This document shows positions 9,107 to 17,951 of a stretch of 64,000 nt of DNA, one piece after another; position 1 is the first letter of the stretch; the number at the start of each line of letters is the position of its first letter. Under the pieces are notes generated by a model, which made no database searches, was not told the DNA's origin, and saw only the letters and a program-made list of their open reading frames with translations. A program made the position numbers and the translations under genes. The stretch lies in NCBI RefSeq assembly GCF_030503675.1, contig NZ_CP129964.1, positions 2,232,001 through 2,296,000 on the forward strand, in the 5' to 3' direction. Source of the stretch: Lutimonas zeaxanthinifaciens (GTDB lineage: Bacteria; Bacteroidota; Bacteroidia; Flavobacteriales; Flavobacteriaceae).

Positions 9107-9481
9107 TTATTTTTTTGTTCCGTTCATTTTCATGGAACCTTGCGAATAGGTCACTGTTCCTTCAAATGTTTTCTTAGTGAAATTCAGATCGAGTTTTACG
9201 ATCTCTCCCTGAACATAGATATCTCCTTTTAAATTCTTCTTCTCAAACACCACATTTTCCAGAGCCATTGCCTGCCCTCCTATTCTAACTTCTCCTGTCA
9301 ATTCACCGTCAACCTTATCCAGGAATAATACTCCTTTTTGGTATTCATAGCTTGCATCTGGCACCATATAGTCCCATTCTCCAAGGATTTTCTTAACTCC
9401 CATAAAACTTTCCGGTGCACTATAACTGCTTAAAACAATTACTGTTAACAACATCAGGCTTTTAATTGTCAAATTCTTCAT
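9107..9481 (-). CDS. Small secreted protein, paralog of the 8588-8965 product
   Basis: Function unknown. The 124-residue protein has a signal peptide (about residues 1-21, ending near SSYSA) and a beta-rich body. It is clearly homologous to the neighbouring 8588-8965 product, so the pair arose by tandem duplication. Shared landmarks are LGxWxY, YQKG, a central GEV (residues about 63-65), and GTVxxxQG near the C-terminus. Each copy has its own promoter element, and a strong terminator lies between them, so the copies can be expressed differently. Confidence 0.7.
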   Translation of the reverse strand: MKNLTIKSLMLLTVIVLSSYSAPESFMGVKKILGEWDYMVPDASYEYQKGVLFLDKVDGELTGEVRIGGQAMALENVVFEKKNLKGDIYVQGEIVKLDLNFTKKTFEGTVTYSQGSMKMNGTKK

Positions 9482-9528
9482 AATGTATTTAAATTATATT
9501 TAGTTTTTTAATGCGTTTCAAATCTAAC

Positions 9529-9536
9529 CAAAAATA
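9529..9536 (-). promoter_or_regulatory. Bacteroidota -7 element
   Basis: TATTTTTG on the minus strand, 47 bases before the ATG at 9481. Exact consensus match. Confidence 0.55.
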
Positions 9537-9717
9537 ACCTGTATTAAAAGTAAAATTTTAGAATTTCAAAAATGATTCATCGGGGTTTTTCAAAAAAATT
9601 GACACCGAGTTAGACCCACAACTTCTCTATGTTGATTCCTTGTTAATAAGATAATTTTCTATCCGTAATACTATCATTATAATTATGTTATTTTGTTTAA
9701 ACATTAAAACTCACATC

Positions 9718-10173
9718 ATGCACAAAAACCTAATTTTTGTATTCTTTTTATTGGCTTCCTTTTTGGATCTAAAGGCTCAGGCCTATGAGTACACCATTGT
9801 CACAAGTATTGAATCAGTTGTCCCCATGGGAATTGGTAGGTCTCGAATTATTTCATCTGAAGAAGAAATTAATTATCAAGATTTTACCACCTCAAGAACT
9901 GAAGACAGTAAAAAACAGAATAAATCAAAGCGAAGTGATGCCAAAGTATCTAATTTTGACGAAACCAAAATTTTAAACTTCTATAGTGCTACGGGTATTA
10001 ATTTCCAGAACGTAGCTTCTAATGATGCTTTCCTTTCTTCCAAAGTGAATAAAATGATCGAGGATGGATGGGAACTGGCCTTTGTAACCAGCGGTGTTGA
10101 AAGTGATGCAGGAAAGGGAGATGGAACCGGTATTTTTATTACCCGTTTCATATTTAAAAGATTAAAGTCTTAA
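9718..10173 (+). CDS. Secreted protein of unknown function
   Basis: I do not recognise this family. From the ATG at 9718 the product has 151 residues with a clear signal peptide (KNLIFVFFLLASFLDLKAQ), so the mature protein is exported. An upstream in-frame ATG at 9685 would put 11 extra residues before that signal peptide and is less likely. The mature part has a Lys/Ser/Asp-rich, probably disordered stretch (residues about 55-82) and a C-terminal segment with MIEDGWELAFVTSG and GIFITRFIFKR. That segment resembles proteins in which DGWEL precedes a beta hairpin. It ends at the bidirectional terminator shared with dnaK. Confidence 0.7.
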   Translation: MHKNLIFVFFLLASFLDLKAQAYEYTIVTSIESVVPMGIGRSRIISSEEEINYQDFTTSRTEDSKKQNKSKRSDAKVSNFDETKILNFYSATGINFQNVASNDAFLSSKVNKMIEDGWELAFVTSGVESDAGKGDGTGIFITRFIFKRLKS

Positions 10174-10190
10174 TTGAACTTGAAAAAAAT

Positions 10191-10222
10191 AAAAAACCGC
10201 CACATGATTGTGGCGGTTTTTT
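10191..10222. terminator. Bidirectional terminator between the 9718 gene and dnaK
   Basis: A perfect 14-bp inverted repeat with arms 10191-10204 and 10209-10222 (core CCGCCACA/TGTGGCGG), loop TGAT, flanked by A and T runs. It can terminate both converging genes. Confidence 0.9.
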
Positions 10223-10242
10223 TGTTTTAAACGGATTCTGAA

Positions 10243-12165
10243 TTAGTCTTCCTTGACTTCTTCAAAATCAACATCCTGCACATCATCCTGGGCTGCATCA
10301 CCAGCTCCTGCACCGGCTGCACCCGCATCAGGACCTGGCTGAGCACCACCTGCCTGAGCTTCCTGCTGTGCTTTATAAATCTCTTCTGACGCAGCTTTCC
10401 ACGCTTCATTGATTTTCTCCATTGCCGCATCGATCTGTGCAATATCCTTAGATTCATGCGCTTTTTTCAATTCTTCCAAAGAAGATTCGATAGGGGCCTT
10501 TTTGTCTGCAGAAAGCTTTTCTCCAAATTCTTTCAACTGGCTTTCTGTCTGGAAGATCATAGCATCCGCTCCATTGATCTTTTCTGCAGTTTCTTTGGCT
10601 TTCTTATCTGCATCTGCATTTGCTTCTGCATCAGCTTTCATCTTTTGGATTTCTTCATCAGATAATCCTGAAGAGGCTTCGATTCGGATATTATGCTCCT
10701 TACCTGTTCCTTTGTCCTTAGCTGAAACATTGATAATACCGTTCGCGTCAATATCAAAGGTTACTTCGATCTGTGGCACTCCTCTTGGTGCTGGTGGAAT
10801 ACCATCTAAATGGAATCTACCAATCGTTTTGTTATCAGCTGCCATGGCTCTTTCTCCCTGAAGAACATGAATCTCAACCGATGGTTGATTGTCGGCAGCA
10901 GTAGAGAATACCTGTGATTTCTTTGTAGGGATCGTGGTATTGGCTTCAATCAATTTTGTGGCTACGTTACCCATTGTTTCGATTCCCAGTGAAAGAGGTG
11001 TTACATCAAGTAACAGCACGTCCTTAACATCTCCTGTCAATACTCCTCCTTGAATTGCGGCTCCAATTGCCACAACCTCGTCCGGGTTTACACCTTTAGA
11101 AGGTTTCTTTCCAAAGAACTTTTCAACTTCTTCCTGAATTTTTGGCATTCTTGTAGAACCACCTACCAAAATTACGTCATCGATATCTGACTTGCTCAGG
11201 TCTGCATCTTTTAAGGCTGCACTTACCGGAGTCATCGATCTTTTTACAAGGCTGTCAGACAACTTCTCAAACTGAGCTCTTGTCAGTGTTTTAACCAAGT
11301 GTTTTGGTCCTGACGCTGTTGCTGTTACATAAGGTAAGTTAATTTCTGTCTGCGTACTTGAAGACAATTCGATTTTTGCCTTTTCAGCAGCTTCCTTCAA
11401 TCTTTGAAGCGCCATTGGATCATTTCTCAAATCCATATTCTCTTCCTTGTTGAACTCATCTGCCAACCAGTCGATGATTACCTGGTCAAAATCATCACCA
11501 CCCAGGTGAGTATCACCATTTGTAGATAATACTTCGAATACTCCATCTCCGATTTCAAGGATTGAAATATCAAATGTACCACCACCTAAATCATATACGG
11601 CAATTTTCTTATCCTGACCTGACTTATCAAGTCCGTATGCCAAAGCAGCCGCAGTAGGTTCGTTGATGATCCTGCTTACCTTTAAACCAGCAATCTCACC
11701 AGCTTCCTTAGTGGCTTGTCTTTGGGCATCATTAAAATATGCCGGCACAGTTACAACTGCTTCCTTAACTTCAGTTCCAAGATAATCTTCAGCAGTTTTC
11801 TTCATTTTCTGAAGTACCATAGCAGAAATTTCCTGCGGTGTATATAATCTGCCATCAATATCTACTCTTGGAGTGTCATTGTCTCCTTTAACTACTTTAT
11901 AAGGCACTCTGTCCGCCTCCATTTTTGACTCTGAGAATTTATTTCCCATAAATCTTTTGATCGAATAAATGGTTTTGATCGGATTGGTAACCGCCTGACG
12001 TTTTGCAGGATCTCCAACCTTTCTTTCTCCATCTTCAACAAAAGCAACGATAGAAGGCGTTGTGCGTTTTCCTTCTGCATTAGGAATTACAACAGGCTCG
12101 TTACCTTCCATTACAGAAACGCAGGAGTTGGTTGTTCCTAAATCTATTCCAATTATCTTACTCAT
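10243..12165 (-). CDS. dnaK: Chaperone protein DnaK (Hsp70)
   Basis: ATP-dependent cytoplasmic chaperone working with DnaJ and GrpE. The 640-residue protein begins with the Hsp70 signature [10 protein letters not shown]. Further ATPase-domain signatures are [13 protein letters not shown] and [13 protein letters not shown]. The conserved [11 protein letters not shown] marks the start of the substrate-binding domain. The C-terminus is a Gly/Ala/Asp-rich tail ending in [10 protein letters not shown], a variant of the usual DnaK C-terminus. No dnaJ or grpE is adjacent. The upstream intergenic region lacks a TAnnTTTG element and instead carries a sigma-54-like sequence and repeated TGTCA/TGACA motifs, consistent with specialised heat-shock control. 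Confidence 0.98.
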   Translation of the reverse strand: MSKIIGIDLGTTNSCVSVMEGNEPVVIPNAEGKRTTPSIVAFVEDGERKVGDPAKRQAVTNPIKTIYSIKRFMGNKFSESKMEADRVPYKVVKGDNDTPRVDIDGRLYTPQEISAMVLQKMKKTAEDYLGTEVKEAVVTVPAYFNDAQRQATKEAGEIAGLKVSRIINEPTAAALAYGLDKSGQDKKIAVYDLGGGTFDISILEIGDGVFEVLSTNGDTHLGGDDFDQVIIDWLADEFNKEENMDLRNDPMALQRLKEAAEKAKIELSSSTQTEINLPYVTATASGPKHLVKTLTRAQFEKLSDSLVKRSMTPVSAALKDADLSKSDIDDVILVGGSTRMPKIQEEVEKFFGKKPSKGVNPDEVVAIGAAIQGGVLTGDVKDVLLLDVTPLSLGIETMGNVATKLIEANTTIPTKKSQVFSTAADNQPSVEIHVLQGERAMAADNKTIGRFHLDGIPPAPRGVPQIEVTFDIDANGIINVSAKDKGTGKEHNIRIEASSGLSDEEIQKMKADAEANADADKKAKETAEKINGADAMIFQTESQLKEFGEKLSADKKAPIESSLEELKKAHESKDIAQIDAAMEKINEAWKAASEEIYKAQQEAQAGGAQPGPDAGAAGAGAGDAAQDDVQDVDFEEVKED

Positions 12166-12221
12166 AATATTATATTTTAATTTTAATCAATTCTAAATGT
12201 TTAAATAACTGTTGCTGTATA

Positions 12222-12238
12222 GTCAATCATTGTGCCAA
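12222..12238 (-). promoter_or_regulatory. Sigma-54-like -24/-12 element upstream of dnaK
   Basis: On the minus strand the sequence is TTGGCACAATGATTGAC. TGGCAC-N5-TTG fits the -24 and most of the -12 part of the sigma-54 consensus, but the usual GC at -12 is GA. It lies 56-73 bases before the dnaK ATG. The match is suggestive, not conclusive. Confidence 0.4.
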
Positions 12239-12257
12239 CAGACAATTTATAGTATTC

Positions 12258-12294
12258 TGTCACGTTTTTGACAATATGGAATGACATACTGGCA
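12258..12294. promoter_or_regulatory. Cluster of TGTCA/TGACA/TGCCA repeats upstream of dnaK
   Basis: Contains TGTCA-N6-TGACA (12258-12273), another TGACA at 12282-12286, and TGGCA at 12290-12294. Read on the minus strand the last two give TGCCA-N3-TGTCA. The cluster lies just upstream of the sigma-54-like element, where an activator or repressor would bind. No regulator can be named. Confidence 0.4.
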
Positions 12295-12379
12295 TAATTT
12301 TTAATAAAAAGAGTCAATATGAGCAGTAAGTATTCACATTTTAATAAAAACAAAAACTTGTCATATAACAAGAAGAGTT

Positions 12380-12387
12380 TATTTTTG
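12380..12387 (+). promoter_or_regulatory. Bacteroidota -7 element for the GHL10 gene
   Basis: TATTTTTG, an exact consensus match 16 bases before the ATG at 12404, giving a short leader. Confidence 0.6.
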
Positions 12388-12403
12388 AATTAATAAATAT
12401 CGT

Positions 12404-13930
12404 ATGAATCAGTTGAGATCGATCCCTTTCGTATTATTGATATTGTTTTCTATGCTTCGTGTTAACGCACAGGACCTGCCAAAAAGAGAGTTCAGAGGAG
12501 TGTGGGTGGCGACTGTTGGAAATATCGACTGGCCAAGCAACAGGAATCTGACAAGCGAGCAGCAAAAAAATGAAATTATAAACCTCCTTGATCTTTTTAA
12601 GAAACTAAACTTTAATGCAATTATCTTTCAAATAAGGCCATCCGCAGATGCGTTTTACAACTCAAAATATGAACCCTGGTCGTATTATCTCAACGGAGAA
12701 AACAATAAACCTCCAAATCCCTACTATGACCCTCTGGCCTTTATCATTGAAGAGGCACATAAAAGAGGCATGGAATTTCACGCCTGGCTGAACCCTTATC
12801 GCGCAGTTGTAAACTATCAGGAGTACCGATCCAATCCATTTCCTCTGACTTACGAAAAACCGGAATGGTTTATCAATTATGGAAAAAATAAATACTTTGA
12901 CCCCGGAATTCCAGAGGTAAGAACTTACACAACAGGGATCGTTACCGATATTGTTCAGAACTACGATATCGATGCCATTCACTTTGATGACTACTTTTAT
13001 CCTTATAAAATCCATGACCAGGTGTTTGATGACGCAAGAAGTTTTGCGTCTCACGGCGGTAATTTCTTTCCTGAAAACAGAGATGACTGGAGAAGGGAAA
13101 ATGTAAATTATATCATTAGAGATCTATACCATACCATAAAGGACCTCAAACCCTGGGTGCAATTTGGCATCAGCCCCTTTGGAGTTTGGCGCAATCAGGA
13201 AGATGATCAACGAGGTTCAGAGACCTTAGCCGGCCAAACCAATTATGATGATCTTTTTGCGGATATTTTATATTGGATGAAGAATGGATGGGTAGATTAT
13301 ATTCTTCCTCAGGCCTACTGGCATATCGGTCACGAGAAAGTTTCCTATGACAAAGTGATCAACTGGTGGTCTGATAATTCTTTTGGGACCAAACTTTATA
13401 TTGGCCACGGCATGTACAAACTTGGAGATAATAATGAACCCCTGGCCTGGAATAAAAAAAGCCCTACCGAAATAGAAAAACAACTGGAATTAAACCACAG
13501 TCTTTCCAACATAGACGGTAGTGTATTTTTCAGTGCAAAATCTTTTATTTCGAACACCTATAACATTAATACTGCCTTGACAGATCGGTTTTATACACAC
13601 CCATCTTTACAACCCGTAGCAAATAAATCCGAAAAATTCACTCCACAACCTGTTAGTAACGCCAGAATATCGAAGGTAAGGAACAAACAGTATCTTTTAT
13701 CCTGGGATGTTATTCCGGAGAACCAATCCTATCAGGCTGTTAAGTTTCTGGTCTATAAGTTTAAGAAAGATGAAACACACAATTTAAATAAAACCGCCAA
13801 TATCATAGCCCTTACCGGTGCAACTCAGATCGAAATTGCAAAAAAAGATGTGAACCCCGGAGAAAGCCTGATCATTGTTAGTGTCAGTCGAAACAATAAT
13901 TTAGGGAGCCCGGTTACCGTTAGGTTCTAA
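12404..13930 (+). CDS. Secreted family 10-like glycoside hydrolase (GHL10, YngK-type)
   Basis: Exported enzyme of the glycosyl-hydrolase-like 10 family (PF02638 type), which adopts a TIM barrel. A signal peptide ends near residue 23 (RVNAQ). The catalytic domain opens with the family hallmark REFRGVWVATVGNIDWPS and continues through FQIRPSADAFY, FHAWLNPYR and AIHFDDYFYPY. The last has the paired Asp residues typical of such barrels. After about residue 415 a fibronectin-III-like domain follows (ISKVRNKQYLLSWD). The related YngK/YddW families are linked to cell-wall or glycan hydrolysis; the exact substrate is not visible. It is divergent from dnaK. Confidence 0.85.
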   Translation: MNQLRSIPFVLLILFSMLRVNAQDLPKREFRGVWVATVGNIDWPSNRNLTSEQQKNEIINLLDLFKKLNFNAIIFQIRPSADAFYNSKYEPWSYYLNGENNKPPNPYYDPLAFIIEEAHKRGMEFHAWLNPYRAVVNYQEYRSNPFPLTYEKPEWFINYGKNKYFDPGIPEVRTYTTGIVTDIVQNYDIDAIHFDDYFYPYKIHDQVFDDARSFASHGGNFFPENRDDWRRENVNYIIRDLYHTIKDLKPWVQFGISPFGVWRNQEDDQRGSETLAGQTNYDDLFADILYWMKNGWVDYILPQAYWHIGHEKVSYDKVINWWSDNSFGTKLYIGHGMYKLGDNNEPLAWNKKSPTEIEKQLELNHSLSNIDGSVFFSAKSFISNTYNINTALTDRFYTHPSLQPVANKSEKFTPQPVSNARISKVRNKQYLLSWDVIPENQSYQAVKFLVYKFKKDETHNLNKTANIIALTGATQIEIAKKDVNPGESLIIVSVSRNNNLGSPVTVRF

Positions 13931-13947
13931 ATTTTAGAATTTACAAG

Positions 13948-14706
13948 CTATCTTGTGAAAACGAGTTCTGTATCGGTGGATAAATTCTCGTCAAAACCAT
14001 AGCCTCCATAATTAAACCCTTTGATCCCCTCGATATCTGAAACTTTGTGATCCACAATATATCGAACCATCAATCCCCTTGCCTGTTTTGCAAACGTCAT
14101 GATCACTTTGTATTCTCCATTTTTAAGATCCTTAAACACAGGGGTCACCACCGGAACTTTTAAATCTTTCTGCTGAATCACTTTGAAATACTCATTACTC
14201 GCAAGATTTACAAAAAGTTCATTTTCCTCGAGTTCCTGGTTTATCGCCTTTGTAATTTCGCTTCCCCAGAACTTATATAAATTTGGTTTCACTCCGACTT
14301 TCAATTTTGTCCCCATTTCCAGTCTGTAAGCCTGTATCAAATCCAGAGGTTTGAGAATTCCATATTGTCCTGATAAGATACGCAGACTGTTTTGCAAAAA
14401 TTCCAGGTCCTCTTCCGGAATCGTATTGGCGTCAAGGCCTCTGTAAACTTCACCGGTAAAGGCATATACTGCCTGTTTGGAATTTTCGGGTGCAAAAGGT
14501 AGCTCCCATTCCTGGTTTCTCTCGTAATTCAATTGTCCGAGAGCAGCAGATATGGACATTAATTTTGACAATGATCTCGCCGACTTTTTTCTCAAAATTC
14601 TATTCAGGCGTTCCGCCTGTTTTAAAAAAATTGGCTGACTGTATTCTGAGGTAGGAGCCTTAGAATCGAAATCCAAAGACTTTGCAGGTGAAATAACTAT
14701 CTTCAT
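13948..14706 (-). CDS. yaaA: Peroxide-stress protein YaaA (DUF328)
   Basis: Member of the YaaA/UPF0246 family. E. coli YaaA limits intracellular free iron and DNA damage during peroxide stress. The 252-residue protein starts with the family hallmark MKIVISPAKSLDF and carries AVYAFTGEVYRGLDA, the LRILSGQYGILKPLDLIQ block and TFAKQARG. It starts 20 bases after the rluD-type stop codon, so PASTA gene, synthase and yaaA look like one operon; this link to cell-wall genes is positional only. Confidence 0.93.
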   Translation of the reverse strand: MKIVISPAKSLDFDSKAPTSEYSQPIFLKQAERLNRILRKKSARSLSKLMSISAALGQLNYERNQEWELPFAPENSKQAVYAFTGEVYRGLDANTIPEEDLEFLQNSLRILSGQYGILKPLDLIQAYRLEMGTKLKVGVKPNLYKFWGSEITKAINQELEENELFVNLASNEYFKVIQQKDLKVPVVTPVFKDLKNGEYKVIMTFAKQARGLMVRYIVDHKVSDIEGIKGFNYGGYGFDENLSTDTELVFTR

Positions 14707-14726
14707 TTTTCTTCGTTTTATACTAT

Positions 14727-15770
14727 TTACTTTTTCTCTTGCTGATTAACCGTATATGCTCTCCATTTTTCCAAACACTGAACCATATCCTCAGGCATCG
14801 GAGAATCAAAAAACAATCTTTTCTTTGAAACCGGATGCTCAAATCCAAGGGTTTTTGCATGAAGGGCCTGACGTGGCAAAACCTTAAAACAGTTTTCGAC
14901 AAACTGCTTGTATTTGGTATAGGTTGTTCCTTTTAATATCCGATCTCCTCCATAACGTTCGTCGTTGAATAACGGATGTCCGATATATTTGAAATGTGCC
15001 CTGATCTGATGTGTTCTGCCTGTCTCCAGCTTACATTCAACCAGGGTAACGTAATTGAACCTTTCGATCACTTTATAATGCGTCACGGCATGTTTTCCAA
15101 AATCACCTTCCGGAAAAACATCCATTTGAAGCCTGTTTTTAAAACTGCGGCCAATGTTTCCGGTAATTGTCCCCTGTTCCTCTTCAACACTTCCCCATAC
15201 GAGGGCATAATATAGCCTGTCGGTAGTTCTGTTAAAGAACTGACTTGCAAGATTTGCCATCGCAAACTCCGTTTTTGCCACTACCAAAAGTCCACTCGTG
15301 TTTTTATCTATCCTGTGCACGAGCCCGGGTCTTTCATTACTGTTCTTTGGAAGATGTTCAAAGTGATAAATCAATCCGTTTACCAGGGTACCGCTATAAT
15401 TTCCATGACCTGGATGAACCACCATTCCCGCCGGTTTATTGACTACAACCACTTCTTTATCCTCGTAAATCAGGTCCAAAGGTATCTCCTCTGCAACCAA
15501 GAGGTTTTCATGAGGAGGATGAGCCAAAACAACGCGTACCACATCCCTGGCCTTTACCTTATGATTTGCTTTGACCGGGGCATCATTGACCAGAACATTC
15601 CCTGCCTTTATGGCCTGTTGTATCTTGTTTCGGGTAGCATTCTCAATGAAGTTCATCAAAAACTTATCAACCCGTAAAGGCTCTTGCCCCTCACTGGCAG
15701 TAAATTTAAAATGTTCAAACAGTTCATCGTCAGAACTAATATGCTCTTCGTTTTCCTCCATGCGGTCCAT
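14727..15770 (-). CDS. rluD: RluD-family 23S rRNA pseudouridine synthase
   Basis: Isomerises uridines to pseudouridine, most likely in helix 69 of 23S rRNA if a true RluD. The 347-residue protein has an acidic N-terminal extension. An S4 RNA-binding domain follows (about residues 28-90, with RVDKFLMNFIENATRNKIQ), then the catalytic domain with VVNKPAGMVVHPGHG and the motif RPGLVHRIDKNTSG, whose Asp is the catalytic residue. Either of two ATGs (15770 or 15761) could be the start. It is 20 bases downstream of the PASTA gene and 20 bases upstream of yaaA. RluA-type paralogs with other targets cannot be excluded. Confidence 0.92.
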   Translation of the reverse strand: MDRMEENEEHISSDDELFEHFKFTASEGQEPLRVDKFLMNFIENATRNKIQQAIKAGNVLVNDAPVKANHKVKARDVVRVVLAHPPHENLLVAEEIPLDLIYEDKEVVVVNKPAGMVVHPGHGNYSGTLVNGLIYHFEHLPKNSNERPGLVHRIDKNTSGLLVVAKTEFAMANLASQFFNRTTDRLYYALVWGSVEEEQGTITGNIGRSFKNRLQMDVFPEGDFGKHAVTHYKVIERFNYVTLVECKLETGRTHQIRAHFKYIGHPLFNDERYGGDRILKGTTYTKYKQFVENCFKVLPRQALHAKTLGFEHPVSKKRLFFDSPMPEDMVQCLEKWRAYTVNQQEKK

Positions 15771-15790
15771 TCCTATTTCATAATTACTGT

Positions 15791-16366
15791 TTAATAAACA
15801 GTATCCTTGTTGATCAGTCCATCACCCAGCACAAGGTCAATAACCGTATTCTTTGGAAGCCGGTCACCGGGTTTGACCTCCTTTCGGTTAATTTCAAGTT
15901 CTCTGACAACATCCCTTCCAAGATCTTTGATATACCTTTCTTTTCCAATCCGGAAGCCAAGAGATTTAAGCTGGATCGTCACTTGTCTTTTAGTCTGGTC
16001 CAGTACATTGGGAACCGTTACTTTTCTATAGTTTGAAGGGTTCAGTGTGAGGTATATTTTCCTGTTCTCCTTGACAAAATCTCCTGGTAAAGGGTTCTGT
16101 TCGATCACAGACTGAGGCGGGAACTTAGGATTGAAACTCGCCGAATCGATGACCACATAGTTCAATCTGTTTTCCAAAAGAATTTTTTCAGTTTCAGCAA
16201 GACTTAATTTTTCCAGATCAGGCACCACAATCCTCTCATCGTGCTTGGTATAATGGCCGAGCCATTTTGCCAATCCAAAAACAAGCAAAAGTGAAATGGC
16301 CACAATCAATATTATCGTTCTCAGGAACTCTTTACTTTTAAGGTACTGGAATAATTTCATTTTCAT
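15791..16366 (-). CDS. Membrane-anchored PASTA-domain protein
   Basis: Single-pass inner-membrane protein with a short cytoplasmic N-terminus, one transmembrane helix (about residues 16-35) and an extracytoplasmic part. That part has PASTA-like repeats: about 45-110 (VVPDLEKLSLAETEKIL) and 115-180 (VTVPNVLDQTKRQ). PASTA domains bind peptidoglycan fragments or penicillin-binding proteins. Unlike PASTA kinases it has no kinase domain. It is divergent from ddl and first in an apparent operon with the rluD-type gene and yaaA, supporting an envelope role. ATGs at 16366 and 16360 are both possible starts. Confidence 0.85.
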   Translation of the reverse strand: MKMKLFQYLKSKEFLRTIILIVAISLLLVFGLAKWLGHYTKHDERIVVPDLEKLSLAETEKILLENRLNYVVIDSASFNPKFPPQSVIEQNPLPGDFVKENRKIYLTLNPSNYRKVTVPNVLDQTKRQVTIQLKSLGFRIGKERYIKDLGRDVVRELEINRKEVKPGDRLPKNTVIDLVLGDGLINKDTVY

Positions 16367-16378
16367 TTTTCAATTTGT

Positions 16379-16386
16379 CAAATATA
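16379..16386 (-). promoter_or_regulatory. Bacteroidota -7 element for the PASTA-rluD-yaaA operon
   Basis: TATATTTG on the minus strand, 12 bases before the ATG at 16366. Exact consensus match. Confidence 0.6.
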
Positions 16387-16442
16387 CTTTAAAAATTAAT
16401 ATACACGAGAAGGAGCATGGGTCATTTGCAGTCTTTTTTTTG

Positions 16443-16450
16443 TAAGTTTG
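16443..16450 (+). promoter_or_regulatory. Bacteroidota -7 element for ddl-coaD
   Basis: TAAGTTTG, an exact consensus match 34 bases before the preferred ddl ATG at 16485. Confidence 0.6.
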
Positions 16451-16484
16451 TTTCACAAGGGGCCTTGCCTGACAAATGTATTAC

Positions 16485-17459
16485 ATGAAAAAAAATATTG
16501 CGATAATCATGGGTGGATATTCCTCCGAATCAGGAATTTCAATTCAAAGCGGAAATGTCGTTTTTGACCATCTTGATAAAAATAAATTTGAAACTTACCG
16601 CGTATTGATCTCTAAAGAGAAATGGGTTCATATTGATGAAAATGAACAGGAATACCCAATCAATATGGCAGATTTCACGACAACGGTTAATGGATATAAA
16701 ATTAAGTTTGATTTTGTCTTTAACGCAATTCATGGCCACCCCGGAGAGGACGGTACACTGCTGGCCTATTTTGACCTGATCGGCATGCCACACTCTTCGG
16801 CTCCATTTTATCAAATGGCTGTAGCTTTTAATAAAAGGGACTGTTTAAGCCTGTTAAAGGCTTATGGAATAAAAAGCGCCCGATCCGTATATTTGAATAA
16901 AGGAGATCAGATTAATATTGAGCATATCGTGAAAACTGTAGGTCTCCCCTGTTTTGTAAAACCAAATCGAGCCGGTTCGAGTTTTGGTGTCAGTAAGGTC
17001 TACTCAAAGGATGAAATTGAACCTGCCCTTCAAAAGGCATACCAGGAAGATAAAGAAGTTTTGATCGAGCAGTTTCTGGACGGGACGGAGGTTTCTGTAG
17101 GTGTCATCACCTGGAAGAATGAAATAAAGGTATTGCCCGTAACCGAAATAGTTTCGGACAATGATTTTTTTGATTATGAAGCTAAATATCTGGGTGAATC
17201 GAAAGAAATAACTCCGGCGAGAATATCAGAAGTACAAAAAGAAAATGTCACCCGAGTTGCTCGAAAAATTTATAAAAGCATGGATTTGAGAGGCTTATCA
17301 AGAGCTGATTTTATCTTCGTTGGTGACGAACCCTATTTTATTGAACTTAATATGGTGCCGGGTTTATCTGCAGAGAGCATTTTACCGAAACAGGCAAAAG
17401 AAGCAGGGATTTCTCTGGCTGAACTTTTTGAAAGCACCATTCGCATTCCTAACGCCTGA
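16485..17459 (+). CDS. ddl: D-alanine--D-alanine ligase
   Basis: ATP-grasp enzyme joining two D-Ala for the peptidoglycan stem peptide. The 324-residue product opens with KNIAIIMGGYSSESGIS, followed by HGHPGEDG, PCFVKPNRAGSSFGVSKV and EQFLDGTEVSVGV. The C-terminal ELNMVPGLSAESILPKQA contains the Mg2+ and substrate residues. I chose the ATG at 16485 over the one at 16476 because homologs begin MKKxIAI. coaD follows after 11 bases and is probably cotranscribed; the cell-wall PASTA protein is divergent. Confidence 0.95.
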   Translation: MKKNIAIIMGGYSSESGISIQSGNVVFDHLDKNKFETYRVLISKEKWVHIDENEQEYPINMADFTTTVNGYKIKFDFVFNAIHGHPGEDGTLLAYFDLIGMPHSSAPFYQMAVAFNKRDCLSLLKAYGIKSARSVYLNKGDQINIEHIVKTVGLPCFVKPNRAGSSFGVSKVYSKDEIEPALQKAYQEDKEVLIEQFLDGTEVSVGVITWKNEIKVLPVTEIVSDNDFFDYEAKYLGESKEITPARISEVQKENVTRVARKIYKSMDLRGLSRADFIFVGDEPYFIELNMVPGLSAESILPKQAKEAGISLAELFESTIRIPNA

Positions 17460-17470
17460 AAAATGAATAA

Positions 17471-17935
17471 ATGATGAAAAAAACTGCTGTTTTTCCGGGA
17501 TCCTTTGATCCACTCACATTAGGACATACTGATATCATTGACAGGGGCCTTCCCTTATTTGATGAGATCATTATAGCCATTGGTACGAATTCCTCAAAAA
17601 AATATATGTTCAGTCTTGAGGAACGAAGAAAATTCATTGAAGAAACATATGCGGATCAGCCAAAGATCAGGGTGGATACTTATGAAGGACTAACCATAGA
17701 TTATTGCTCCAAAGTGGGTAGTCAGTTTATTTTGAGAGGACTGCGTAATCCGGCGGATTTTGAATTCGAAAAAGCGATTGCCCAAACCAACAGGAAAATG
17801 TCAGAAATCGAAACCGTATTTTTACTTACTTCGGCAGACACCTCCTACATTAGCTCCTCCATTGTAAGAGATATTCTAGTCAACAAAGGAGATGTTTCCA
17901 TGCTTGTCCCAAGTGCTGTTGGGAACAGAGAATGA
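17471..17935 (+). CDS. coaD: Phosphopantetheine adenylyltransferase
   Basis: Adenylates 4'-phosphopantetheine to dephospho-CoA, the penultimate step of CoA synthesis. At 154 residues it has the usual length. It shows the nucleotidyltransferase motif PGSFDPLTLGHTDI (the T/HxGH region), the ILRGLRNPADFEFE block and the C-terminal SYISSSIVRDI. Two adjacent ATGs open the gene; the first is used here. It is second in an apparent operon with ddl, an arrangement common in Flavobacteriia. Confidence 0.95.
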   Translation: MMKKTAVFPGSFDPLTLGHTDIIDRGLPLFDEIIIAIGTNSSKKYMFSLEERRKFIEETYADQPKIRVDTYEGLTIDYCSKVGSQFILRGLRNPADFEFEKAIAQTNRKMSEIETVFLLTSADTSYISSSIVRDILVNKGDVSMLVPSAVGNRE

Positions 17936-17951
17936 TCATTCAGGAATCCTT

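Noticed and set aside
10409-10861. 150-codon open frame on the plus strand inside dnaK
   Set aside because: It is fully antisense to a certain dnaK, has no recognisable motif or start signal, and results from codon bias of the real gene.
12222-12238. CIRCE or classic sigma-32 element before dnaK
   Set aside because: The TTAGCACTC-N9-GAGTGCTAA repeat is absent, and no -35/-10 of that type is visible; the sigma-54-like element is the better reading.
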